Positions 1 to 7,450 of a DNA stretch of 12,503 nucleotides are shown piece after piece (position 1 is the first letter of the stretch; each line of letters begins with the position of its first letter). The stretch is from Piscirickettsiaceae bacterium (lineage in GTDB: Bacteria; Pseudomonadota; Gammaproteobacteria; PS1; Pseudothioglobaceae): assembly GCA_012963565.1 (NCBI GenBank), contig DTVJ01000010.1, forward strand, positions 1 to 12,503. Direction: 5' to 3'. A program made the position numbers and the translations under genes. A model generated the notes under the pieces. It made no database searches, was not told the origin of the DNA, and saw only the letters and a list, made by a program, of their open reading frames with translations.

Positions 1-1067
1 GCTTCCCAAGGGTTTTCTTGTGCTTGCTTCATTGATAATGAAATACGGTGCTTAGATTCTTGAACGTCTAATACCACTACATCAACTTCTTGACCCAGTT
101 TAACGATCTTAGAAGGACGTGCATTTGCATTTGTCCAATCCATCTCTGAAACGTGAACCAAACCTTCAACACCGTCTTCGATGCGTACAAACGCTCCGTA
201 GTCGGTTAAGTTAGATACCGTACCTGTAACTTTCTTGCCAATAGGTAGGCGATCAGAGATGTTATCCCAAGGACTGGCAGTAAGCTGCTTAAGGCCTAGT
301 GACACACGCATCTTCTCTTTATCGTAGTTAAGAACTTTAACCGTAATCTTATCGCCAATAGTCAACTTCTCAGATGGGTGGTTAACACGCGTCCAAGAGA
401 TATCGGTAATGTGTAGTAAACCATCAACACCACCAAGATCAACGAATGCACCGTAGTCAGCAAGGTTCTTAACGATACCTTCGATTTCTTTACCTTCTTC
501 CAATGTTTCAAGTAAGGCTTCACGATCAGCTGAGTTAGCTTCTTGCATTACTGCTTTTCTAGAAATAACGATGTTATTTCTAACTTCGTCCATTTTAATA
601 ACGATAGCTTCAATCTCTTGACCTGTAAGGTATGAGAAATCTTTGACTGGTCTAACATCTACTAATGATCCAGGTAAGAATGCTTTAACTACGCCAATAT
701 CAACTGTTAAACCGCCTTTAACAGCGCCAGTCACAATACCTGTGACTACTTCTTTAGAATTCATTGCAGTTTCAAGTGACTGCCATAGCTTAATGCGCTT
801 GGCATCTGCACGTGATAGCATTGTATTGCCCAGGCCATCGTCAATTGATTTAAGTGCAACTTCTACAACGTCGCCTTCTTCAACTTCTAATTCACCTTGT
901 GGGTTTTTAAATTCGTCTAGAGAGATGAAACCCTCTGATTTAAGTCCAACATTAACAATCGCTTTTTCACGATTAATGCTAACTACGGTTCCCATTAAAA
1001 GAGCACCAACTTTTACGTTTTGTTGTTCTACGCTATTTTCAAATAGCTCAGCAAATGATTCTGACAT
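1..1067 (-). CDS. rpsA: 30S ribosomal protein S1 (3' end cut by window edge)
   Basis: Ribosomal protein S1 binds mRNA at the 30S subunit and helps start translation on messages with weak or structured ribosome sites. The 355 visible codons begin MSESFAELFENS and contain four successive S1/OB-fold RNA-binding repeats, roughly at residues 18-87, 105-171, 190-260 and 275-347. Repeats 3 and 4 carry the typical DYGAFV and GLLHI/GLVHV signatures. Full-length S1 in gammaproteobacteria is about 555 residues with six repeats, so about 200 residues lie beyond the left edge. The start is ATG at 1065-1067. No Shine-Dalgarno sequence precedes it, only an A-rich stretch (CAAAAAAAATAAT); weak SD sequences and autogenous control by S1 are known for E. 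coli rpsA. It follows cmk by 93 bp, the usual cmk-rpsA order. Identification is secure. Confidence 0.97.
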   Translation of the reverse strand, partial: MSESFAELFENSVEQQNVKVGALLMGTVVSINREKAIVNVGLKSEGFISLDEFKNPQGELEVEEGDVVEVALKSIDDGLGNTMLSRADAKRIKLWQSLETAMNSKEVVTGIVTGAVKGGLTVDIGVVKAFLPGSLVDVRPVKDFSYLTGQEIEAIVIKMDEVRNNIVISRKAVMQEANSADREALLETLEEGKEIEGIVKNLADYGAFVDLGGVDGLLHITDISWTRVNHPSEKLTIGDKITVKVLNYDKEKMRVSLGLKQLTASPWDNISDRLPIGKKVTGTVSNLTDYGAFVRIEDGVEGLVHVSEMDWTNANARPSKIVKLGQEVDVVVLDVQESKHRISLSMKQAQENPWE

Positions 1068-1147
1068 ATTATTTTTTTTGATATTGACCGGCAATTCTTA
1101 AGCTAATAACGGTGAACGCTTAATTCATATCGGGTTAGTTTATTTAA

Positions 1148-1169
1148 GAAGCTTAACCGCTTAAGCTTC
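1148..1169 (-). repeat. Perfect 9-bp inverted repeat spanning the cmk stop codon
   Basis: The arms GAAGCTTAA (1148-1156) and TTAAGCTTC (1161-1169) are exact reverse complements separated by four bases (CCGC on the plus strand, GCGG in the leftward transcript). In RNA this would form a 9-bp hairpin with a tetraloop covering the last codons and stop of cmk, 80 bp before the rpsA start. The stem is AU-rich and is not followed by a U run (next bases TTAAATAAAC), so it does not look like an ordinary intrinsic terminator. A role in mRNA processing, 3'-end protection or partial attenuation between cmk and rpsA is inference. Confidence 0.5.
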
Positions 1170-1826
1170 AATTAGTGTCATCACTCGTGTGATAACCTCA
1201 TCAATCGATAACTCAGTAGTATCAATGACAAGTGCATCTTCGGCAGGCTTTAATGGGGAGTGTTTACGCGAAGAATCACGCTCATCTCTGGCCACTACCT
1301 CTGCTAAGATTTGTGAAATTATACCCTCAGAACCTTGATTTTGCAATTGTTTTAGGCGTCTACTAGCCCTTTCCTGTGCGCTTGCTGTTAAGAATATTTT
1401 AAACGGTGCATCAGCAAAAACCACCGTACCCATATCTCGACCATCAGCGACCAAACCAGGTGGCTTAGCAAAACCTTGTTGGCGTTGTAGAAGTGCAGCT
1501 CGCACTACACCAATGGATGCAATTTTAGAAGCCATCTCTCCAGTTTGCTCGGTGCGTAGAACACCTGAAACTTCTTTACCATCTAGATAAACACTAACCA
1601 GTTCATTATCTGCTTCAGTTTTAAACTCCAAATCAAGGTTTTTAGCGACTTGTTCTAATGCATTTTCATCTTTAATATCAATACCTCGAGCATCAACAGC
1701 TAGAGCAAAGGCTCGATATATTGCACCAGAATCTAATAAGTGCCAGCCTTGTTTTTGTGCAACGATACGAGCAACTGTGCCTTTGCCAACACCGCTTGGA
1801 CCATCAACCGTTAAGATTGGAATCAT
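1161..1826 (-). CDS. cmk: (d)CMP kinase
   Basis: Cytidylate kinase phosphorylates CMP and dCMP to the diphosphates using ATP, in the cytosol, feeding RNA and DNA precursor pools. The 221-residue protein is the usual length. It opens with a P-loop, GPSGVGKGT, at residues 9-17, followed by LDSGAIYR (31-38), which shapes the CMP site. The DGRDMGT motif is at 128-134, the arginine-rich lid region at about 153-158, and the ARDERDSSR segment at 179-187, all typical of Cmk. The start ATG at 1824-1826 has a modest SD-like AGAGG 10 bases upstream. It lies 52 bp after lysS and 93 bp before rpsA on the same strand. The cmk-rpsA pairing is widely conserved in gammaproteobacteria; lysS is a less usual upstream neighbour. 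Confidence 0.97.
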   Translation of the reverse strand: MIPILTVDGPSGVGKGTVARIVAQKQGWHLLDSGAIYRAFALAVDARGIDIKDENALEQVAKNLDLEFKTEADNELVSVYLDGKEVSGVLRTEQTGEMASKIASIGVVRAALLQRQQGFAKPPGLVADGRDMGTVVFADAPFKIFLTASAQERASRRLKQLQNQGSEGIISQILAEVVARDERDSSRKHSPLKPAEDALVIDTTELSIDEVITRVMTLIEA

Positions 1827-1878
1827 TGATGTTAAGCCTCTAGTCTTACCCTGTTAGCACTTCCTCGGTTCGAGCGAA

Positions 1879-3372
1879 TCACGCTTTCACCTCAGGGCGC
1901 ATATGCGGGAATAACAAAACATCACGGATCGATGGAGAATCTGTAAACAACATTACTAAGCGATCAATGCCAATACCCTCACCAGCAGTTGGTGGCATAC
2001 CGTATTCTAGGGCGCGAATGTAGTCTGCATCATAATGCATAGCCTCATCATCACCGGCATCTTTTTCTGCCACTTGGGCTTTAAAACGTGCTGCCTGATC
2101 TTCAGCATCATTCAGCTCAGAAAATCCATTAGCAATTTCACGACCACCGATGAACAACTCAAAACGATCAGTAATAAATGGGTTGTCATCATTGCGACGA
2201 GCTAATGGTGATACCTCAGTTGGATATTCAGTAATAAAAGTTGGTTGCGTGAGTTTCTCTTCAACCGTTGCCTCGAAGATCTCAATTTGCAACTTACCTA
2301 AGCCCCAATTATCCTTGACATGAATACCTAGTTTTTCTGCCACTTTTCTAGCGTTATCTTCATTCAGATCTTCAGCACTTAAATCAGGATTAAATTTCAG
2401 AATTGCATCAAACACACTTAGGCGGTCAAATGACTTGGAAAAATCAAAATCAACGCCTTGATAATGCACAACTGCATTACCACATACATCGACTGCAATA
2501 CCTCTAAGCAGTTGCTCAGTATGGTTCATTAAGTCATGATAAGTTGCATAAGCTTGATAAAACTCAATCATAGTGAACTCTGGATTGTGTCTGGTTGACA
2601 AGCCTTCATTTCTAAAATTACGATTAATCTCAAACACTTTGTCCATACCACCAACCACTAGACGCTTTAAATAAAGTTCAGGTGCAATGCGTAAAAACAA
2701 TTCCATGTCTAATGCATTATGATGCGTAGTAAATGGGCGCGCCGCAGCGCCGCCAGGAATCACTTGCATCATTGGTGTTTCAACTTCAATAAAATCTTTA
2801 TCGTTAAAGAAGTTACGAATGTAAGTGACAATCTGGCTACGACGCTTAAAGGTGTTACGTGAATCTTCATTAGTAATTAAATCAACATAACGCTGACGAT
2901 AGCGAATTTCTTGATCGGATAAGCCATGAAATTTTTCAGGCAGTGGACGTAATGACTTAGTTAATAATCTTATCTCAGTAATACGAATAGAAAGCTCACC
3001 CACGTTGGTTTTGAACAAAGTACCTGTCGCACCAATAATATCACCAATATCCCATTTTTTAAACTGCTCATTGTAAAAGCCTTCAGGCAGTTCATCGCGA
3101 GTGACAAACAGTTGGATTTGTGCGCTAGAATCCTGCACATGAGCGAAGCTAGCTTTACCCATCACGCGTTTAAGCATCATGCGCCCTGCTACTGAGACTT
3201 TAATATTTTTTTCTTCTAACTCTTCTTTAGAAAATTGATCGTAATCACTGGTAATAACTTCAGCCAAATGAGTTGGTTTAAAATCATTAACAAACGGGTT
3301 ACCCTGCTCTCTTAATAAAGCTAATTTTGCTTTTCTCTCAGCAATTAATTTATTGTCGTCTTTGTCGCTCAC
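1879..3372 (-). CDS. lysS: Lysyl-tRNA synthetase, class II
   Basis: LysRS charges tRNA-Lys with lysine in the cytosol. The 497-residue protein is close to the usual bacterial class II length (about 505). An N-terminal anticodon-binding OB fold sits at about residues 58-140. The class II catalytic core follows: motif 1 around 188-210 (IEVETPMM), motif 2 around 245-275 (FRNEG.STRHNPEF), and motif 3 at about 464-492 (GEGIGIDRL, with the catalytic arginine near 471). The start is GTG at 3370-3372, giving MSDKDDNK. It is supported by an AAGGA Shine-Dalgarno at 3378-3382, five bases upstream, which overlaps the stop codon of the preceding TPR gene. This suggests translational coupling. No pyrrolysyl or class I features are present, and identification is secure. 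Confidence 0.98.
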   Translation of the reverse strand: MSDKDDNKLIAERKAKLALLREQGNPFVNDFKPTHLAEVITSDYDQFSKEELEEKNIKVSVAGRMMLKRVMGKASFAHVQDSSAQIQLFVTRDELPEGFYNEQFKKWDIGDIIGATGTLFKTNVGELSIRITEIRLLTKSLRPLPEKFHGLSDQEIRYRQRYVDLITNEDSRNTFKRRSQIVTYIRNFFNDKDFIEVETPMMQVIPGGAAARPFTTHHNALDMELFLRIAPELYLKRLVVGGMDKVFEINRNFRNEGLSTRHNPEFTMIEFYQAYATYHDLMNHTEQLLRGIAVDVCGNAVVHYQGVDFDFSKSFDRLSVFDAILKFNPDLSAEDLNEDNARKVAEKLGIHVKDNWGLGKLQIEIFEATVEEKLTQPTFITEYPTEVSPLARRNDDNPFITDRFELFIGGREIANGFSELNDAEDQAARFKAQVAEKDAGDDEAMHYDADYIRALEYGMPPTAGEGIGIDRLVMLFTDSPSIRDVLLFPHMRPEVKA

Positions 3373-3377
3373 TGGAT

Positions 3378-3382
3378 TCCTT
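3378..3382 (-). promoter_or_regulatory. Shine-Dalgarno of lysS overlapping the TPR-gene stop codon
   Basis: In the leftward transcript TAAGGAATCCAGTG, the TAA is the TPR gene stop, AAGGA is the ribosome site, and GTG is the lysS start five bases on. This site decides the GTG start of lysS. Ribosomes terminating on the TPR gene would end directly on this site, so reinitiation is plausible. Confidence 0.75.
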
Positions 3383-4043
3383 AATGTGTTTTTTGCTCTA
3401 ATTCTTGTTGTGCTAATGCTTTTGCTTTACTCAAATCTTGCTCAGCTTCTGTCAATTTTCCCATACGCGAGAGCAAAGTGCCACGATTATAATAGGCTTG
3501 ATAAAAATTTTCATCTAATTCAAGCGCTTTGGTTAAATCTTTTAAGGCCAATTCATCCTTTCCAGATTTAATATAAGCATTACCACGATTATAAATAGCA
3601 GCAATATAGTTTTGATCAATGGCGACTGCTTGAGTGTAGGCATTGATCGCCTCAGTGCTTTTATTTAGTCGATCATAACAATTACCTAGATTGTTAAATG
3701 CACCACAATCACTAGGATCAAGTGCCAAGGCTTTTTCGAGATATTCAACAGCGGATTCAAACGATTCTTTTTCTTGTTCCATGTAAGCCAGACAATAATA
3801 AGCCTCGGCGCTATTAGGGTTGGCCTTGATGGCGTTTGACATGCTCTCAAAAGCAAGCTCATCATTACCTTGCATTTGATGTAAGTTACCGAGACTAAGG
3901 TGGGCATTGGCCTTTAATTCTTGATCAGCAGCTTCGTGATTTAACAAAGCATTCCAGGCTTGAATCGCCAAGGACAATTCACCATTCTTCTGATGTGTGT
4001 AAGCTTCAACCATCAAGTCGCTGAGTTCTATTTCACTACTCAC
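3381..4043 (-). CDS. Soluble tetratricopeptide-repeat (TPR) protein
   Basis: A 220-residue protein made almost wholly of about six TPR units, near residues 14-42, 45-78, 79-112, 113-146, 147-180 and 181-213. Each has the 34-residue spacing and the A..LG..., A...Y..A....P pattern, as in AFNNLGNCYDRL and AIYNRGNAYIKSG. TPR arrays bind partner proteins; this one has no catalytic domain. There is no signal peptide or membrane helix, so it is predicted to be cytosolic. The GTG start (4041-4043) overlaps the TGA stop of the yjbQ-family gene as GTGA. No Shine-Dalgarno is visible before it, so translation probably depends on coupling. CcmI/CycH, a membrane-anchored TPR partner of CcmH, came to mind because ccmH is two genes upstream, but the missing membrane anchor argues against it. 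The partner is unknown. Confidence 0.85.
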   Translation of the reverse strand: MSSEIELSDLMVEAYTHQKNGELSLAIQAWNALLNHEAADQELKANAHLSLGNLHQMQGNDELAFESMSNAIKANPNSAEAYYCLAYMEQEKESFESAVEYLEKALALDPSDCGAFNNLGNCYDRLNKSTEAINAYTQAVAIDQNYIAAIYNRGNAYIKSGKDELALKDLTKALELDENFYQAYYNRGTLLSRMGKLTEAEQDLSKAKALAQQELEQKTH

Positions 4044-4450
4044 GATAGTGTAACAATCAACTTTCTGGTATTTTCACCTGCTCGATGCTCATATAAAAAT
4101 AAACCTTGAAACTTACCAAGGGCTAATTGACAATCTTTAATCGGAATGGTCTTACTCTCCCCCATCAAGATAGAGCGAATGTGGCCGGACATATCAAAAT
4201 CGCCCTCATTATTATGTCGATAAGCAGGGTCAGCATCGATGACACTGTTTTTAAAGAAATCTTCAATATCTAACAACACATTCGGATCTTCATTGCCAGT
4301 AATCATGAGTGATGCAGAAGTATGAGTTACAAATACATGGCACAACGTTGCATCTTGGTCTGATTGCGTCACAACATCATTCACCAATTGGGTAATTTCT
4401 ACTGCACCTCGATTATCGGTTTTAATGACTAATTCTTGCTGATTGCTCAC
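4040..4450 (-). CDS. yjbQ: YjbQ / UPF0047 family protein
   Basis: A 136-residue single-domain protein of the YjbQ (UPF0047) family, which some databases label 'secondary thiamine-phosphate synthase' on weak activity and complementation data; the true role is unsettled. Family landmarks are all present: THTSASL at 42-48, NEDPNV at 53-58, YRHNNEGD at 77-84, H90 in the SGHIRS segment, GES at 97-99, and the C-terminal YEHR at 120-123. The histidines and acidic residues form the proposed metal and active-site pocket. The GTG start (4448-4450) has a strong GAGGAG Shine-Dalgarno at 4459-4464, eight bases upstream and inside the end of ccmH. It overlaps the ccmH stop as GTGA, and its own stop overlaps the TPR gene start the same way. 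Family assignment is firm; a thiamine function is not. Confidence 0.9.
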   Translation of the reverse strand: MSNQQELVIKTDNRGAVEITQLVNDVVTQSDQDATLCHVFVTHTSASLMITGNEDPNVLLDIEDFFKNSVIDADPAYRHNNEGDFDMSGHIRSILMGESKTIPIKDCQLALGKFQGLFLYEHRAGENTRKLIVTLS

Positions 4451-4917
4451 TTTAATAGCTCCTCAGCTTTAGACGTGTCTAGCGCCTTGTTTTCCGTGAT
4501 TTTTTTCTTATTTGACAATGACCTGATAAAAAAGAACAACCCTAGCGCTAAAAATATGGGTGGTGCAAACCATAAAAAATACGTCGCTGGATTAATGGGC
4601 GGCTTAAACACCACAAAATCTCCGTAGCGATCCACCATAAATTGGCGAATCTCATCATCGTTATTGTCCTTAATAATCATCCTTCTCACCTGCTCACGTA
4701 AATCCTTGGCCAACCCAGCATTGGAACCGCCAATACTTTGACCTTGGCACACAGGGCAACGAATTTCATCAATTAAAGCACGATAGCGTACTTCTTGAGC
4801 TTGAGTAGTGAACTCTTTAGCGTCAATACTTTCAGCATAAATCAATTGAGACAAACTCAGTAGCAAGATAAAACTAACTACGTTCGCTACGCCTTTGAGA
4901 GGTATAAAATGTCGCAT
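4447..4917 (-). CDS. ccmH: Cytochrome c-type biogenesis protein CcmH
   Basis: CcmH (CycL family) is a membrane-anchored periplasmic thiol-disulfide protein that helps keep apocytochrome c haem-binding cysteines reduced for haem attachment (System I). The 156-residue protein has an N-terminal signal segment (hydrophobic about 9-27, possible cleavage after IYA at 26-28). The signature IRCPVCQGQSI follows, with the redox pair C54 and C57. A conserved amphipathic region (LREQVRRMI, MVDRYGDFVV) leads to a single membrane helix at about 112-132 and a short charged cytosolic tail. The start is ATG at 4915-4917 with no clear Shine-Dalgarno. It heads the leftward run and diverges from uup. The usual neighbours (ccmE, ccmF, ccmG, ccmI) are not in the window; upstream is uup on the other strand, so this ccmH is separated from the rest of the ccm cluster. 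Confidence 0.95.
   Translation of the reverse strand: MRHFIPLKGVANVVSFILLLSLSQLIYAESIDAKEFTTQAQEVRYRALIDEIRCPVCQGQSIGGSNAGLAKDLREQVRRMIIKDNNDDEIRQFMVDRYGDFVVFKPPINPATYFLWFAPPIFLALGLFFFIRSLSNKKKITENKALDTSKAEELLK
4459..4464 (-). promoter_or_regulatory. Strong Shine-Dalgarno for the yjbQ GTG start
   Basis: GAGGAG in the leftward strand lies eight bases before GTG at 4448-4450, within the last codons of ccmH. It is the strongest ribosome site seen in this run and supports GTG as the start codon of the yjbQ-family gene. Confidence 0.7.
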
Positions 4918-4968
4918 ACAAAATACCGTTTATTGAATTAACAAGATTTTAACCCATGAGACCTAAGC
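4918..4968. promoter_or_regulatory. Divergent start region between ccmH and uup
   Basis: This AT-rich 51-bp gap separates two divergent start codons, so promoters for both directions must lie here or inside the neighbouring genes. No pair of boxes close to the sigma-70 consensus at 16-18 bp spacing could be seen in either direction, and there is no clear operator repeat. Before uup there is only a weak GAG (ATGAGACCTAAGC-ATG). Confidence 0.35.
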
Positions 4969-6816
4969 ATGCCACTTATCACGCTAGATAATATTTCTCT
5001 TAGCTTTTCAGACAAGCCAATTCTTGATGGTATTAGTTCAACTATTCATAAAGGTGACAAAATTGCACTGATTGGGCGTAATGGAGAAGGAAAGTCTACC
5101 TTTATGCGTGTTTTAGCTGGTGCCATTAGCGCTGACGATGGTAAATTAAAAATTAAAAAAGGCACAAAGATCAGCTATTTGGAACAAGCTCTACCACAAG
5201 ACAACGATAAAAAACTGTTTGACATTGTGGCTGAAGGGCTTGGAAAAATTGGGCTTATTTTGACCGAATACCAGCACTTTATTAGTAGCGGAAATCTAGA
5301 TGAGGCAGGAGACTTACAGGAACAAATCGACCAACTTAATGGTTGGCAATATTTGCACAAAATTGAGGCTATTTTAAATCGCTTCACTCTCAATCCTGAA
5401 GCTATTCTATCCACGCTTTCTGGCGGTTGGAGAAGACGCGTTATGCTGGCACGTGCGCTAATTCAAGAGCCTGATGTATTGCTACTCGATGAACCCACCA
5501 ACCACATGGATATCACTGCCATTCTTGACCTTGAAAAAATGCTTAAAGACTTTCATGGTACATTGGTTTTAATTAGTCACGATCGATCTTTTGTCAAAGG
5601 CATTGTTAATAAAGTGTTTGATCTTGACCGTGGTAAATTATCAGTGTTCGATTGTGGTTATGTCGATTACGTTAAACGCAAAGACGATCAACTCCATGCT
5701 GAAGAGATGGCTAACGCACGGTTTGACAAAAAGCTCGCTCAAGAAGAAGTATGGATTCGTCAAGGCATTAAAGCCCGACGTACTCGTAATGAAGGCAGAG
5801 TTCGTGCATTAAAAACCATGAGAGATTCCTTTATCAATCGTCGTAAGAAGCAAGGTAGCGTTAAAATTCATGCGCTGGATGATGAAAACCGTGTGTCCAA
5901 ATTGGTATTCGAGGTTAAAAAAATCAGTTATCAAATTGCCGGCCTTCAATTGGTTAAGGATTTCTCGATGCTGGTTCTAAAAGGTGAAAAAATCGGCATT
6001 ATTGGTGGTAATGGTACCGGTAAATCAACCTTTATTAAATTACTACTCGATGAGCTACAGCCTGATAGTGGCAATATTCGTCGCTCTAAGACCATCAAGT
6101 TAGCTTATTTTGATCAAATGCGTGAAAGCCTGGATCCAAATATGAAAGCCATGGATTTTGTTTCAGAGGGTCGTGAGCGCATTGATATCGGTGGTAAGAG
6201 TAAACATATCATTGGCTATTTACGTCAATTTTTATTCACTGGAAAGCAAGCCATGGCGCCCATTAGAATGTTCTCTGGCGGTGAAAAAAATCGATTGATG
6301 TTGGCTAAAATTCTTTCTCAACCAGCCAACCTATTGGTACTTGATGAGCCTACCAATGATCTTGATGTAGAAACTTTGGAACTGTTAGAAGAGATGCTAG
6401 TTGACTATACAGGCACCCTAATTTTAATCTCGCACGATAGAACTTTCTTAAATAACGTCGTTGGCTCTACTGTAGTGATGGATGGTGATGGCGTAATCAA
6501 TCAGTATGCTGGTGGTTATGATGATTACCTGATACAAAAACAAGATAGATTAGATTCGAAAAAAACCAAGGCTGGCCCAAAAGAAAAAGTCAAAAGCAAA
6601 TCTTCTGGTCAAAAACTCAGCTACAAACAACAGCAAGAATTAGATAAAATTCCAGGGAAAATTGAAAAACTAGAGATCGAGATTGGTGAGATACAACTTC
6701 AATTATCCGATCCTGTATTTTTTCAACAAGATGAATCTCAAGATGTTTTAATCAAGCTGGCGCAGCTTGAGGCCAAGCTTGAAATTTTGTATGAAAAATG
6801 GAGTGAGCTTGAGTAA
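4969..6816 (+). CDS. uup: ABC-F family ATPase Uup
   Basis: Uup is a soluble ABC-F protein with two ATP-binding cassettes and no membrane domain; family members act on ribosomes, and Uup is also linked to DNA branch processing and transposon precise excision. Cassette 1 has Walker A GRNGEGKST (36-44), signature LSGGW (about 149) and Walker B LLLLDEPTNHMD (about 170). Cassette 2 has Walker A GGNGTGKST (about 343-351), signature FSGGEKN (about 434) and Walker B LLVLDEPTNDLD (about 455). The linker near 252-285 contains EEVWIRQGIKARRTRNEGR, which matches E. coli Uup and not YheS or EttA. A lysine-rich stretch precedes the coiled-coil C-terminal domain (KLSYKQQQELDKIP, about 548 onward), typical of Uup's DNA-binding tail. 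Length 615 compares with 635 in E. coli. The HAD gene begins inside its last codons. Confidence 0.96.
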   Translation: MPLITLDNISLSFSDKPILDGISSTIHKGDKIALIGRNGEGKSTFMRVLAGAISADDGKLKIKKGTKISYLEQALPQDNDKKLFDIVAEGLGKIGLILTEYQHFISSGNLDEAGDLQEQIDQLNGWQYLHKIEAILNRFTLNPEAILSTLSGGWRRRVMLARALIQEPDVLLLDEPTNHMDITAILDLEKMLKDFHGTLVLISHDRSFVKGIVNKVFDLDRGKLSVFDCGYVDYVKRKDDQLHAEEMANARFDKKLAQEEVWIRQGIKARRTRNEGRVRALKTMRDSFINRRKKQGSVKIHALDDENRVSKLVFEVKKISYQIAGLQLVKDFSMLVLKGEKIGIIGGNGTGKSTFIKLLLDELQPDSGNIRRSKTIKLAYFDQMRESLDPNMKAMDFVSEGRERIDIGGKSKHIIGYLRQFLFTGKQAMAPIRMFSGGEKNRLMLAKILSQPANLLVLDEPTNDLDVETLELLEEMLVDYTGTLILISHDRTFLNNVVGSTVVMDGDGVINQYAGGYDDYLIQKQDRLDSKKTKAGPKEKVKSKSSGQKLSYKQQQELDKIPGKIEKLEIEIGEIQLQLSDPVFFQQDESQDVLIKLAQLEAKLEILYEKWSELE

Positions 6817-7450
6817 TGATATTCCTTTAATTGTTGATTTAGACCACACACTGATTGATACGGATTTATTGTATGAGTCTTCCATGGGGGTGTTGAAGAA
6901 AAATCCACTGTTGATATTTTTATTTCCTTTTTGGTTTGCTAAAGGTAAGGGTTATTTAAAAGATCAATTGGTCAAACGCTTCAGTATTAATGCACGCATA
7001 CTGCCATACAATCAAGATGTCATTGATTATATTAATGAGCGCAAAAAACAAGGCTCTCCAATCATTCTAGCGACCGCCTCACACAGGGACTATGCTTTTG
7101 AGGTGGTCAAGCATTTTCAAACGCGTAAAAATAATGAAGTGATAATCAACAATAAACAAAATCTAGATCTTTTTTCCGACAAAACTGAAATTTTAAAAAC
7201 CAAATCGCCCAACAGTTCTTTGTTTGATGATGTGATGGCTAGTAATGCTGACTTTAATTTATCTTCTCACAATAAAGCGAAAAAACTGATTGAACGCTTT
7301 GGCCATAAACAGTTTGATTACATGGGTGACCATATGCGTGACTTACCGGTATGGGAAGCTGCTAATTTATCAATTTTGGTTAATGCATCAGATAGAGTGA
7401 TTAAAAATACACAACACCTTAATACTTTAATCTTGTCTAGAAAGAATTAA
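6803..7450 (+). CDS. HAD-superfamily phosphatase, stand-alone version of a HAD-UbiA N-terminal domain
   Basis: A haloacid dehalogenase-type hydrolase of about 215 residues with all four motifs. Motif I is VDLDHT near the N terminus (nucleophile and general-acid aspartates, with H where G is usual). Motif II is the threonine/serine in ILATAS, motif III a lysine in HNKAKKL, and motif IV is GDHMRDLPVW. The overall pattern resembles, from memory, the N-terminal domain of fusion proteins whose C-terminal half is a UbiA-type prenyltransferase. Here the protein stops right after the HAD fold (NASDRVIKN...SRKN) and no UbiA gene follows. The hydrophobic segment IFLFPFWFAKG is part of the cap region. 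The start is uncertain: GTG 6803 is chosen, with in-frame ATG 6791 and TTG 6809 (GGAG five bases before it) as alternatives. All overlap the uup 3' end. Substrate unknown. Confidence 0.82.
   Translation: MSLSNDIPLIVDLDHTLIDTDLLYESSMGVLKKNPLLIFLFPFWFAKGKGYLKDQLVKRFSINARILPYNQDVIDYINERKKQGSPIILATASHRDYAFEVVKHFQTRKNNEVIINNKQNLDLFSDKTEILKTKSPNSSLFDDVMASNADFNLSSHNKAKKLIERFGHKQFDYMGDHMRDLPVWEAANLSILVNASDRVIKNTQHLNTLILSRKN

Noticed and set aside
643..1101. 152-codon plus-strand open frame
   Set aside because: Lies almost entirely antisense to rpsA, is rich in Ser and Thr with no recognisable domain, and extends past the rpsA start; it reflects the codon pattern of the real gene.
1864..1876. Short inverted repeat CTCG-AAC-CGAG between lysS and cmk, considered as a terminator
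   Set aside because: Only four base pairs, no U run, and the gene downstream is co-directional.
3381..4043. TPR protein considered as CcmI/CycH
   Set aside because: No N-terminal membrane helices or signal peptide, and it is separated from ccmH by the yjbQ-family gene.
6791..6802. Start of the HAD gene at ATG 6791 or further upstream
   Set aside because: Would lengthen the overlap with uup and lies far from any ribosome site; GTG 6803 or TTG 6809 fits the short HAD N terminus better, though this is not certain.
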